64,000 nt of DNA, taken from assembly GCA_015832175.1 (NCBI GenBank), contig WJXW01000002.1, forward strand, positions 2,790,001 to 2,854,000, in the 5' to 3' direction. Made by a program: the position numbers and the translations under genes. This DNA is from Paraphaeosphaeria minitans. Its lineage: Eukaryota > Ascomycota > Dothideomycetes > Pleosporales > Didymosphaeriaceae. Positions 12,501 to 24,222 of this stretch are shown piece by piece. Position 1 is the first letter of the stretch; each line of letters starts with the position of its first letter. The notes below the pieces were generated by a model. That model saw only the letters and a program-made list of their open reading frames with translations, was not told the origin of the DNA and searched no databases.

Positions 12501-14700
12501 TCTTTGTACCCTAGTTAATCTGCGGGTTATATATTATTAACTAAGGTAATTCTAAGACTAACTTATGCTTAGATCCTAGTAAGATATCTAAGGTAAGTTC
12601 CTCTCTATGTCCTTAGACTGTTATTGTGGTAGTAACCTCCTAGTATATTTAAGGTGTCTTAGGCATTAGGGATCTATTTATAATATAAACAATATAGGGT
12701 ACTTCTTTCTCTAATATTATAAGTCCTACTTATCTTACTATTTAATAAGATATAAAGTTCCTTCCTACTCCTAAGTCTATAAGAGCTTAAGCCTATATTC
12801 CTTTAAGCTATACTAGTAGCTTAATTAATACTGTGCTTACTATAGCATTTAATTTAATAAAGGCGTTTTCTTATTTAAGTTTAGGCCTAAAAAAGACATC
12901 TATTTATATAAGTTATAGTTAAGTTCTAGTGCCTAGTATACGTTTCTAAGCATCTGCTTTTATTATTATTCTTAAATACGTAGCTTATGTAGATTATCTT
13001 CTTCTTCTTCCTATAAGGATGTTCTTCTATTTTTCCTCCCGCAGTCTTTACTATTTCTATGTACTAGTTAAATTAGTAGCTCTATTATTACTTCTTACGT
13101 AGGGCAGTTTGTAAAGCTATCTAAGTGTTTAGCTATATAGTAGTATTTATAGTCTTAGTTTAGACACGTATACTAGTATAGTTACATATAATCTCTATTA
13201 ATAAGTATATTATAGCATTTATTACCTTTTAGCGTAAGGTAAGGAAAGTATTTTACTTATTATTTATTCTAGAGGTGTTTGTTATAAGCTGCGATAGGGT
13301 AGTCTATCTATATCTATCTACAGCGTAGTTTCCTTTTAGGTTATTTCTTATTCTTCTCTTTCTCTACCTTATGTTATGCGTATGTTGGTTCTTCGTAATA
13401 CGTCTATATATAGAATTAGTGTGTAGGATTTTAGTAGTTTAGGTAGTACTTTAGTACGTAGTCTAATTCCTTATTTTTATAGGGTCGCATCCCTTTTAGT
13501 GCCTAGTAGGGTTCTATGTAGTCCTAAATATTTAGTTTATACTTAGGTAACATAGGGTTGTCTTCTTCCTACCTACTTTATAGGTGAGGAGTAGGAGATC
13601 TTAGTATCTCTTCTACGTTTTCTACGTTATAGTATACATTAGAGTTGTCTTCTAGATCTTTATATAATTATAAGTTAGGTAAATCTAATTACTTACTTTA
13701 TTCTAGTGTAACGCGTTAGTAACTAAATAGCGTTATAATAACTTCCTATTCCTTATTAGGTTCTTAGTCCTTAACAGTTAGTACATTTAACTTAGTTTAA
13801 TAGACTTTGTTCTTCGATCTGCAGTTCCTAGCTATATAGCCTAGTTTGCCACATATAAAGCATTTATAGGTCTTAGTTATTAATTATTAACTTCTATTAG
13901 AAACGCGTTTATTAGGCTACTTAGGGCCTATCCTTCCTCCTTTTCCTTTGCCTAAGTAGTTAAACTAGACATCTTCTATTAGTTTATATCTCTAGTAGTT
14001 CCTTAGCTATTGCCTTTAGACAATTCTAATAGGGTTTTTATAAACTATTTTTACTAGTTATCTAAAGCTTATTACTCTAGGGTTTTAGTAGAGCTCCTAT
14101 TACAGTAAAAACTACTCTTTATTAATTCTAATAGTTTCTTTGTATAGTTCTTTAAAGTTAGCAATTTGTGCACTACTACGTAAGAGTTCCTTACATAGTT
14201 TCTATTTAAGTCCTTATTTATATATATCCTAGAGAGATTTATTGTTCTAGTTAAGTTACACAGCATATCTGCAAAACTTAGCTATATACTTAGCTACTAA
14301 TTATTTCTAAGTTATAGTCTAAATCTTTACTTTTATAATAGAGTCCTTGTTAGTAATTCTAAAGAGTTATTTAAGGCATTTCTTAAAGTTATTATAATTC
14401 TTAATAATATTAACTGCATTAGCGTGCTTATTTGCGTAATTATTATTATTATTATTATAGTCTATTCCTAGGTACTTTTTAAGGTAAGGATAGATCTATA
14501 ATCCTACATCTCCTCACATATATATTACTACGAAGATAACCTTCTTTTTGTCTTTAAGGGGTTTATTTAAGTTAAAGAAGTAGAGGTCTAACTAGAGAAT
14601 CTAGACATTAGTTTAAAATTATTTACTAAAGTAGAGATTAGGTTTATACACCTTACTACTATCTTTTATAGGAGTAATCTTAGCAGCACCTAAAGCTATA
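9550..14700 (-). pseudogene. gag-pol relic of A2
   Basis: Minus-strand reading gives, from high to low coordinates: Gag with zinc knuckle CFICGKLGYIARNC (about 13813-13872; three cysteines intact and the His changed to Tyr), an aspartic-protease region (about 12650-12800), RT with IAYIDNILVFS (about 11703-11740), RNase H (about 11050-11350), integrase (about 10000-10900) and a chromodomain near 9550-9700. Frames are broken by TAA/TAG throughout. The plus-strand ORF of 88 codons at 11582-11848 lies antisense to the RT and is not a gene. Confidence 0.85.
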
Positions 14701-14746
14701 GAAAAGGTAGGAGTTTGTAAAGTACTTATATTAAGAGTGTTTAAGA

Positions 14747-15176
14747 TGTTAAATCTAAGAGGGTAGCTAGTCCTAAAGGGTTAAGGTTAGTTCTTAGGCA
14801 AGAGTACTTATAGAAGGTAGAAGGTCTTATTAATACAATAGTATCTTATAAAGTGTAACAAGTTAATAATTTAGTCTACTAGAATCTAAACAATAGATTA
14901 ATAAATAGATTAAATATAAGTATAGAGAGTCTATCCTTGCGTTCCTATATACTAAGCAAAGTCCGCTCTATAGGGAGCGCTCTGTAGAGAGCGCTCTATG
15001 TAGAGTAGTTACGTATATTATACTCTACACAGAGCAATTAAGCGCTCTATAAACAGTAGTTACGTAACTCCTTTATTTAAGGCGTAGCTGGCATTAAGTC
15101 CCCGCTTAATCCTTACTACGCGCCCACTAGGTACAAAACTAGCTTCCCGCTATTATGTGGATTTTAGATCCTAACA
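14747..15176 (-). repeat. 5' LTR of A2
   Basis: 430-bp partner of 8516-8945, less mutated (more CG and GG retained). The following five bases TAAGC are the target-site duplication. Confidence 0.9.
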
Positions 15177-15181
15177 TAAGC

Positions 15182-15990
15182 GCTATAACTATTATATTAA
15201 AGGCAATTGTAAAGAGTGCAACTTAGTATATCTAGAGTTACATGTTATATATGCGCTTTAGCTAATACTTATAGGTGCTAAAAATAATAAATAGGCGCCT
15301 TAATCGCCTATACGCCCTTTATAACTACTACTATATTATAGTTATAGAGACCCTAGGCGGGTAGCGTAAGATAGATAAGTATATAAAGGCAGTAGGCCTA
15401 AAGCTAGCTTATTACTAGAAGTAATTTAACTTAGAGCTAGCTAACTGCTAGCGTGTTATAGCTTATATTAGTATATCTATAGGTATAGCGACCTAGGTGC
15501 CTACTACTAGCCCTTAGTATCTAGGCTTAATCCTAGTAAAGTAGCGTTAGATTGCTAATACTCTTAAGGCGGTTATTCCCCTTATATAGTAGATAGTAAG
15601 TTCGCACCTTTCCTACACTTAAAATGCATACTAATAACTTATTCTAAGTTAATCTAGCGTCTACTCCTTACTATAATAAGGGCGACTTAGGTAATAGTAA
15701 TATAGAGAGTAGAGAGAAGGTTACTACTAAAGGTGTAGTAGGTAAGGATACTAAGAATAATAAAGATAATAAAGATAATAAGTAGTAGGGGCGTAGGCAG
15801 CGCGTAGTTTAGTTAGATTACTTTTTAGAAGCTAGCCTATAGGCCTTAAGTAAATACCTTTAATAAGCTATAAGTACTCCCTAAGCTATAGTGCTTTGTA
15901 ATAATATATATTACATCTATATTTTATATACTTTTATTATATCTTTTACCTCTTTTTTATATACGTAGCTCTTTTCCCTTTAAAAGTTTA
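15182..15990 (+). pseudogene. possible antisense coding relic in the D1 3' region
   Basis: Opposite to D1 coding, between chromodomain and 3' LTR, stretches of protein-like reading occur. One continues from before A2 (about 8370-8515) across the A2 insertion into 15182 onward, with a C-x2-C pair (GNCKECN) near 15205-15230. A second starts at ATG 15624 with a Lys/Asn-rich run and the segment LDYFLEASL near 15815. Several RIP-type stops and a frame change separate them, so an intron or two genes are possible. Position matches the antisense ORFs of A1 and A2, but the support is weaker. Confidence 0.35.
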
Positions 15991-18900
15991 GACTAGATTA
16001 TCTATATCTTTAAAGTCTAATTCTAGAATCTAGGTGTCCTAAGTCTTATTATAGCCTTTCTAGTAGAGTAGGTATTACTTTTACCCCTTTCTTATTTGTT
16101 TAGCTAGGATTTCTTCTACTTCCTAGACTTCTCCTCCTTTAGGTGTAACCTCTAGTAGCTAGGTGTTAATGTCTTCCACTCCTAGCCTTAGTTTCTATTA
16201 TTTAAGAAGGGAAATGTGAAACACGTTATAAATATAATAGTGTAGTAGAAGAAGTAGGTAGTATACTTACGTTCTAACTGCGTCCTGCACTTAGAAGGGC
16301 CTAATAAATTTTTCTAATAGCTTTTTACTTAGTTATTAAGGCATGTGTATATTCTTAGTGCTAAGTAGGACTAAGTCGCCTCTCTAGAATAACTCTTACT
16401 TATGCTTCTTATTATAGTACTAGCTCTAATACTTTTATACTAAGTGTAGGTGCTCTATAAATAATGCACATACACTGTGTATACGTTTTACTCTCTTAAC
16501 TATATCTAGTAGCTCCCCCTCTAGCCTACTTTCTATAGGAGGCGTAGTAAGGATAGGGTGCTTACCATATACTATATAGAAAGGCATTATTTTTATTAAA
16601 TTATAGATAGAGTTATTGTATATAAATTAAGCTATTAGGAGCAGTTTAACCTAGTTTATTTATAAAGGTGTAATAAATATATAAAGGTATTATTTAAGTG
16701 TCTAATTCTGGCGCTCTATTTACCTATTTATTTAGGGGTAGAAAGTAGTGCTAAGCCTACGCTTTACTTATAGTTAGTAGTATATTTCTACCTAAAAAGC
16801 AAAGGTAAAGGTAGAGCCCCTATTAAATATAATACCTTTCTAAATACTAAACTTTAAGATAACCTCTTAAAAGTAGGCTTCTGTAAATTCCTTTACATCC
16901 TATATTTTCTATACAGGGATATAGATAGCTATCTTAGAGAAGTGGTATATAATTATAAAGATTATATTAAAAGCGCAGCTGCCTTAATTTTTTACTAGTA
17001 GAAATCTAGTTATAAAGTCTAGTAAGACTTCCTTAAAGATATCCTTTAGCGTTAGAAGAGGTAATAGTTAGCTATACTTACTATACTTTACAGCTTTACT
17101 CCTTTAGTAAATAGTATAAGTCCTTACGTACTTCTAAATATTATAACCTATAAGAGGCTAATAGTAGGTCCTCTTAATAGCCTTAAGCGTTATACGTACG
17201 CTAAAGTGGCCTACTATATACGTATTATAGTGCTAGAACAAAATCTCTTACCTAATTACTAGTTTATCTAGAATATATAATCTACTATTATACCTTAGGA
17301 CTTCTATTTTATTAAGGCGCTATACTTACACCTTACTACTGCTTTAAGTGCTTCTCTTACGCCTTAAGCTAGCAATACGCTTAATAGTAAAGGCGTTCCT
17401 TTACTAAAGCTACTAAACTTTAGTAATAAGGTTAGACTCTTTTATTATAGGTTTACTACTAACTAATACTCTAGCTAGTAAGTATAGTACGTATAGCAAA
17501 CACACTATAGCACTAGTAGTAGGAACCCTTATAGCTCTACAAATATTAATAATATACGTCTTATATGCGCCTAACAAGCTTAGCTTATTTATAGATCTGC
17601 TTACTCTACTATACTTAGTCCTCTATAGTATTTTATTCTGTAGGGTAGGCAATAAATAGGTTAGTAATAAGTTCTCCTATGTGTAATCTATCCTTCTTAA
17701 TAGTCTATCCGCTAGGTTTGTTTTCCCTAGGTAGTGTTCTACTTTAAAATTAAAAGCTACTAGATATATCGCTTATTATACTTATTATAGGTTTAGTTTC
17801 TATACAGTGCGTATACTACGTAAGTTGTTATAGTTACTTAGTACTTAAATTATGTGCTGCGTGCTATCTAGATAATATCTCTATTACTTAAAGTAGTAGA
17901 CAATAGTAAGGAGCTTAAGGTTATATACTTTATAATTTAGCTCTACTACTTAGAGTTTTCTTAATATAAAAGTAACTAGGTGCCACTTCTAGTCCTTAAA
18001 TAGCTGCGAAAGGATACTATATATTATAAAAGTAGATACGTTAGTCTCTAATTAGATTAGTAGCGTAGGGTTAAAGTGGCGCAGAATAGGCGCACTTTAG
18101 AAGCGTGTTTTAAGTATTTTAAAAGTATTATTAGCTTCTACTAACTATTAGAACACTTAGTTATTCTTAAATAGGTCTAAGAGAGGAGCAGTTTCTTATG
18201 TATATACTTTAATAAATTGCCTATAAAGGTTTATAAAGCCTAGAAGTAACTAGAGCTCTTAGATACTAGTTAGCTGTAGCTATTCTATAATAGTTACTAT
18301 ATGTGCAGGATTAGCGCAAATTCCTTACATAGTTATAATAAAACTAAGAAAGTAGACTTTACCTAAAGTAAATGTACACTTAGTTAAATTAATAAAAAGT
18401 TTAGCTTTACGCAGTAATTTAAGTATAGTGTAGATAGCGCACTAATAAAGCGTAAGATCCTTATTATAGGTATAGATAAGTATATTATCTAGATACATAA
18501 TATATATATAATTTAGGTGTAGTGCTAGTGCCTTATTAATATAGGCCTAGAAGCTCGCAGGGGCATTAGTTAAGCTAAATAGTATTACTAAGTATTTAAA
18601 GTGGCTGTAGTAAGTTTAGAATATAGTTTTCTACTTATCTCTTACCTAGATCTAAATTCTATAGTAGGCGTTGCAAAGATTAAGGGTCGTATAGTAGTAT
18701 ACGCCTAATAGGCGGTTAAGTGTCTCTCTAACTAAGAGTAGTAGGTAATAATTCTTAATAGTAATTGCGTTAAGGCCCTAATAATCTACATAAAGCTGTA
18801 GTGTGCTATCTTTCTTAGAGGCGAATAGAATTAGTGCTCTAGCTAGGCTAGTGCTATGCCTAATCTATCCTTTTTTTAAGGCATTTTCTAGATACTTTTA

Positions 18901-20740
18901 AAGTACCTTAAGCTCCCGCTCTAAGAGATTATAGAGTAGTCTATAAGGAGGTTCCTTTCCCTCTATAATAGGGATAGCATAATTAGACTTCTTAAAATTT
19001 AGTAGAGTAGACGCTGCTTTTTTATTAAATACATTACTATATTCGCGTAATATATTAGAAATACGTAGTACTTACACTGCGTGTGTATTATTAATACGCG
19101 CTAGGTGCTCTAAGCTTATACTAGTTGTCTATAAGACCCCTAAAAGAAATAAATCTAAGCTAGTATACTCTATATTATCTTTAAAGTCCCTTATAGTAAC
19201 AAGCTATATTAAAGCTATAGTATAGCCCTAGCGCTATATTTGTAAGCTGTAATTAAGGTGGATATTGCCTTTTTATAGAAAGAGGTTACTAAGTAGAAAA
19301 GGGATCCTTTCTTTATTAACGCTATAGATAGTAGTTTTATCCTACACTCTACCCCTATATTATCTATAATACGCACCTAAAGCGCATAGGCAGCGTAGGT
19401 ACTTTACCTTTAGGCCCTAATCTATCCTAGTTTAGGGAGCTTAGCCCCTTTAATAGGCTTTAGATTTATTTTAATAGTAATAATCTAGCTAATTAGACTA
19501 ATATTAGCCTATAGGTTAAGAATTATTTAGAGTTCTCTCTCTAGACCTATGTCTCTAGCTACGCTACACGTGCGCTTTATACCTAGTAAGATATAAATTA
19601 GTAGGCGCCTTACTGTATCTAGGTTATAGGTAAGACTTAGCCTTTTCTTATATAGTTTACTTGTATAGGAATCTAGTTAGGATTACTACCTCTATATTTA
19701 TTAGTATAGTGGCTAGTTTTATAGCACTTATAGTAGGTGACACTTTTCTTATCTTAGGTCTTACTATTACCTTTAGATATTTAGTAGTTTAGCGTAGTAT
19801 CCTTAGATTTCTTTAATATATAATATAGGCTTAATTTCTACGTTATAGGTACGTAGCGTAGGTTTCGCTTAAGCATAGAGCCTAAAGTAATAAAGTCTTG
19901 CCTAGTTATAGGCACCTAATAGTAGTTAGTAATAGCCCTCTATAGCTTAGGTTTAAGCTTAAAGAAGAGGTGCTACACCTTTTACTTTTTAGTATAAGGT
20001 GTAAGTTAATTTTTAAAGACATTAAGGTAGGTTATAAAAGAGTAAATAGTTTAGTCTCTTTACTATATTACCTAAGCATACGCTGTAGCTACTTCTAGAC
20101 TATAATTTACTAGGTCTAAAAGTAAGTTAAATATATACTACTTAAAGTACTTTTAGGTAGGTATTTCTCCCTTAGCTTTAAAGGTGCGCTTATAGTGTAT
20201 ATACTATAGTCCTCTTAGGTTGCCTATAAGGTACTATATTGCCTAGATAACCTTATCTCTATCCTACACAAATTTTTATAGTAAGAGGCAAAAGGCTACC
20301 TTATAGAAATAGAAGAATTTATAATACTCTTTAAAGTTTTTACTTTTATATTTAGTAAAGTCCTTAAGTTAAAGCACACACTTAACGTATATTACTATAT
20401 ACACTATAGGCGCGTCCCACTTATATATATTAGTAGATAGGATTTTAATATTCTTAGTAGTAGCTACTACGCTAGGGGTTTAGCTTATACTTTTAAGTTA
20501 GGAGATTTTATCTTCTAAAGCATAAAGTTAATATATAGCGCAAAGCTTATTATACTTTTTTTTAGTAACTAGAATACGCTACTTAAGTGTTAAAAGTAGG
20601 CTTAAGTTATGTGTTACTAGCTCTCCTCCTATATACTAGATAAAAGGGTCTTCGCTGCCTTTAGGGGCTTTAGGTGAGGTCTACCCCCTACTAGTAGCTT
20701 ATATAACTCTAGGAGCTATCCTTAGACTATTGTAGATAAA
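15990..20740 (-). pseudogene. gag-pol relic of D1
   Basis: Minus-strand reading: zinc knuckle at about 19690-19745 (YYKCYKTSHYTNKY, with Cys to Tyr changes), protease region about 19100-19400, RT with IMYLDNILIYT at about 18470-18500, RNase H about 17600-17900, integrase about 16250-17400 and a chromodomain at about 15990-16190. The chromodomain reads more clearly in the D2 copy. It is a different gypsy lineage from A, judged by the YLDDILIY-type RT box and unrelated LTRs. Confidence 0.8.
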
Positions 20741-20749
20741 GTATTATTA

Positions 20750-20965
20750 TGTAAAGTCTAGTTATAGGCAATAGTACTTACTTTACACTAGAAAGGACAG
20801 TAAAAAGATAACTCTAGTAATATTAATAGAATAATACTTATTTTGTGTTAAGTTAACACGCGGCGTAGGTTTTACGCAGCTAGCTCGCTTAGCGCATAGA
20901 CTCTCTATAAGGCCTTGGCGCTAGATACCACAACACTATAATAATATCGTAATCTACCCGTTATA
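20750..20965 (-). repeat. 5' LTR of D1
   Basis: 216 bp, starts TGTAAAGTCTAG and ends CCCGTTATA in plus reading; matches 7448-7663, 7785-8000, 23059-23274 and 34654-34867. Confidence 0.85.
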
Positions 20966-23274
20966 AGGTAAAGCGTAGGCTTAGCACTACTTTCTACTCT
21001 TAAATAGACAGGTAAACAGAGCGCTAGAATTAGATGCTTAAATAATACCTTTACATATTTATTACACCTCTATAAATAAACTAGATTAAACTACTCTTAA
21101 CAGCTTAATTTGTATATAATAACTCTATCTACAATTTAACAAAAATAACGCCTTTCTATATAGTATATAGTAAGCACCCTATCCTTACTACGCCTTCTAT
21201 AGACAGTAGGCTAGAGGGGGAGCTACTAGATATAGTTAAAAGAGTAAAATATATATATAGTGTACGCGCATTGCTTATAGAGCACCTATACTTAGTATAA
21301 GAGTATTAGAGCTAGTACTATAATAAGAAGCATAAGTAAGAGTTATTCTAGAGAGGCGACTTAGTCCTACTTAGTATAAAGAATATATATATACTTTAAT
21401 AACTAAGTAAGAAGCTATTAAGAAAATTTATTAGGCCTTTCTAAGTGCAGGACGCAGTTAGAACGTAGGCATACTACTTACTCTTTTTACTACACTATTA
21501 TATTTATAATGTGTTTTATATTTCCCTTCTTAAATAATAGAAACTAAGGCTAAAAGTAGAAGATAATAACACTTAGCTACTAGAGGTTACACCTAAAAAA
21601 AAGAGAAGCCTAAGAAGTAGAAGAAATCCTAGCTAAGTAAATAAGAAAGGAGTAAAAGCAATACCTACTCTACTAAAAAGGCTATAATAAGACTTAGGAC
21701 ACTTAGATTCTAGAGTTAGACTTTAAAGATATAAATAACTTAGTCTAAACTTTTAAAGGGAAAAGAGGTAAAGAATATAATAAAAATATATAGAATATAA
21801 ATATAACCTATATTATTATAAAGCACTATAGCTTAGGGAGCACTTATAGCTTATTAGAGGTATTTACCTAAGGCCTATAGGCTAGCTTCTAAGAAGTAAT
21901 CTAACTAAACTACGCGCTACCTACGCCTTTACTACTTATTATTCTTCTTATTTTTACTATCCTTACTATCTTTACTTACTATACCTCTAGTAGTAACCTC
22001 TTCCCTACTCTCTTTATTACTATTATCTAAGTTGCCTTTATTATAGCGAGGAGCAAACGCTAAATTAACCTAGAATAAGTTATTAGTATATATTTTAAGT
22101 GTGGGAAAGGTGTAAACTTACTATCTACTATATAAGGGGAATAACTACTTTAAAAGTATTAGTAATCTAACGCTACTCTACTAAGATTAAGCCTAGATAC
22201 TAAGGGCTAGTAGTAGGCACCTAAGTTACTACACCTATAAGTATACTAATATAAGCTGTAATACGCTAGTAGTTAGCTAGCTCTAAGTTAAATTACTTCT
22301 AGTAATAAGCTAGCTTTAGGCCTACTACCTTTATACGCTTATCTATCTTACGCTACCTACCTAGGGTCTCTATAACTATAATATAGTAGTAGTTATAAAG
22401 GGCGTATAGGCAATTAAGGCGCCTATTTATCGCCTTTAGCACCTATAAGTATTAGCTAAAGCGCATATATAACACATAACTCTAGATATACTAAGTCGCA
22501 CCCTCCGCAATTCCCTTTAATATAATAGTTATAGCGCTTATTATTATCTTTAGCACAGTCCTTAGGGAGCTTTACTAAGTTCTATATATAGCGTATATAA
22601 GTTATAAGCACTATATTATAGTCTACACACTTAGTATCTCCGCTAAATATAAAGGCGGCAGTATTATAGAGATTAGACTTTTTAATATATTTAGGTACTA
22701 GGTAGTACAGCATCTTAGGTAATTAAAGAGGTTATTTAAAAATTAAGCGCTCTATCTATGCTAAGAATAAGTTATATATATATTATATAGGTAGAGAGCA
22801 TACGAAGATTAAAACAACATTAATACTATATAGCCCTATTACCCTATATTACAAGAGGCTACAGTAAATAGAAGGCATAGAAGCCTTATAATAAACAATA
22901 TACGTAATGCGTTTACAACGTACGCTATTTACTTATAACACGCTGCTATTGCGTACATAATGTGTACCCCTATAGACACTCTTTTTTTTTCTTATAGGGT
23001 AAGGTTTTTATTAAGGCTATAGTATACTATAGAGGACTATAGCTAGAGGGGGAGGTTCTGTAATAGATAGATTATAATATTATTATAGTGTTATAGTATC
23101 TAGCGCTAAGGCCTTATAGAAGGTCTGTGCGCTAAGTGAGCTAGCTACGCAAAACCTACACTACGCGTTAACTTAACACAAAACAAGTATTATTCTATTA
23201 ATATTACTAGAGTTATCCTTTTACTATTCTTCCTGGTGTAAAGCAAGTACTATTGCCTATAACTAGACCTCACA
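20966..23274 (+). mobile_element. D2: 5'-truncated D-family copy in inverted orientation, with unoccupied A2 site
   Basis: Plus-strand copy of the D 3' half: end of the integrase, chromodomain (about 21590-21760, including EVEEILAK and a KGYN segment), 3' flank, polypurine tract AGAGGGGGAGGTTC (about 23044-23058) and 3' LTR (23059-23274, TG...CA intact). It is collinear and inverted to D1 16,770 through 15,182 plus 8,515 through 7,785. At 22536-22540 it has one uninterrupted GCTTA where D1 carries A2. Its 5' end abuts the D1 5' LTR without duplication. Confidence 0.85.
23059..23274 (+). repeat. 3' LTR of D2
   Basis: 216 bp with intact TGTAAT start and CTCACA end, the best-preserved ends of this LTR family in the window. 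The right flank continues directly into E-family integrase sequence. Confidence 0.85.
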
Positions 23275-23793
23275 ATATTATAATTAACTTTATATAGATA
23301 GACTAGCTAGACTGCCTCCTAGCCTATTAGCTTATATTAAATAATAGGGTATCTACTACTATAGGCCTAAGCCTAAACGTTTTACTAAATAGATACTATG
23401 TTAATTTCCTTTAAAGAATTCCCTTACTAGCGAAGTCTAGCCACACCCCTACTAGGAGGGTAGGGCACTTCCTAGATTATTTTAAGAAAGGGATAGCTGT
23501 AGCCTAGACTACTATTACTTATAGGTAGGAGTACACTATAGAGGCTATAAACTATACCTACTACCCTATAGAGTAATTCTAAGTTAGAAATAAAGTATAG
23601 TTCTTACTATGTAGTATAAAAACTAATTAGCTAAAGAAGAAACTTAACTAGCTTAAAGTAAAGTATATTATAATAGCTATACTATCCCTACTTATAGTTA
23701 TACTAGACCTACCTAGTAATTTCTATAAAACTATTTATATTAACCTCCTTAAGTAAGTAGTAGATAATCCCCTACATAGCTAGACCTAGGCTA
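23275..23793 (+). mobile_element. E2: E-family integrase fragment between D2 and A3
   Basis: Aligns with 30405-30920 of E1 (end of the integrase core and the following region). D2's LTR ends at its left edge and the A3 LTR starts at its right edge after GGCTA, where E1 continues uninterrupted. D and A insertions therefore both postdate this E copy. The remainder of E2 is not found on the far sides. Confidence 0.8.
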
Positions 23794-24222
23794 TATTAGG
23801 ATCTAAAATCCACATAATAGCGAAAAGCTGGTTTTGTATCTAGTAGGCGCGTAGTAAGGATTAAATAGGGATTTAATACTAGCTGCGCCTTTAATAAAGT
23901 AGTTATGTAACTACTCTCTATAGAGCGCTTAGTTACTCTATACAAAGTATAACATATATAACTACTCTCTATAAAGCGCTCTCTACAGAACGCTCCCTAT
24001 AGAGCAGCCTTTACTTAGTATATAGGAATATAAAAATAGACTCTTTATATTTATGTTTAATCTATTTATTAATCTATTATTTAGATTCTAGTAGACTATA
24101 TTATTAACTTATTACACTTTATAAGATACTATTATATTAATAAAACCTTCTACTTTCATAAGTACTCCTATCTAAAAACTAACCTTAACCCTTTAGGACT
24201 AGCTACCTTATTAGATTTAACA
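23794..24222 (+). repeat. 5' LTR of A3
   Basis: 429 bp, plus orientation, TATTAGGATCTAAAAT...AGATTTAACA. The internal sequence that follows (TCTTAAACACC...) equals the reverse complement of the A2 internal start, confirming the LTR boundary. Confidence 0.85.

Larger units (their letters stand above)
8516..15176 (-). mobile_element. A2: complete Ty3/gypsy chromovirus nested in D1, with TAAGC target duplication
   Basis: This is a 6,661-bp element with 430-bp LTRs at 8516-8945 and 14747-15176, both TGTTAAATC...CTAACA in plus reading. TAAGC flanks both sides exactly (8511-8515, 15177-15181). The element is coded on the minus strand: zinc knuckle at about 13813-13872, RT catalytic loop at about 11703-11740, chromodomain at about 9550-9700. 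A polypurine tract (AAAAGAGAGGGGA on the minus strand, about 8949-8963) abuts the 3' LTR. LTR differences are almost all transitions. D2 preserves the unoccupied site at 22536-22540, confirming the boundaries. Confidence 0.92.
7785..20965 (-). mobile_element. D1: minus-strand Ty3/gypsy chromovirus, split by nested A2
   Basis: D1 has 216-bp LTRs at both ends (7785-8000 and 20750-20965). Its 5' end is at the high coordinate. Gag zinc knuckle, protease, RT, RNase H, integrase and chromodomain are readable on the minus strand through RIP stops, followed by about 1.2 kb of 3' flank. A polypurine tract, AGAGGGGGAGGTTC on the minus strand (about 8001-8015), abuts the 3' LTR. A2 (8516-15176) interrupts the 3' flank. 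The outer flanks CTTAT and AGGTA are not duplications, so the borders have been rearranged. Confidence 0.85.

Noticed and set aside
14072..14266. 64-codon minus-strand ORF
   Set aside because: It lies inside the A2 gag relic, a chance stop-free piece of a broken polyprotein.
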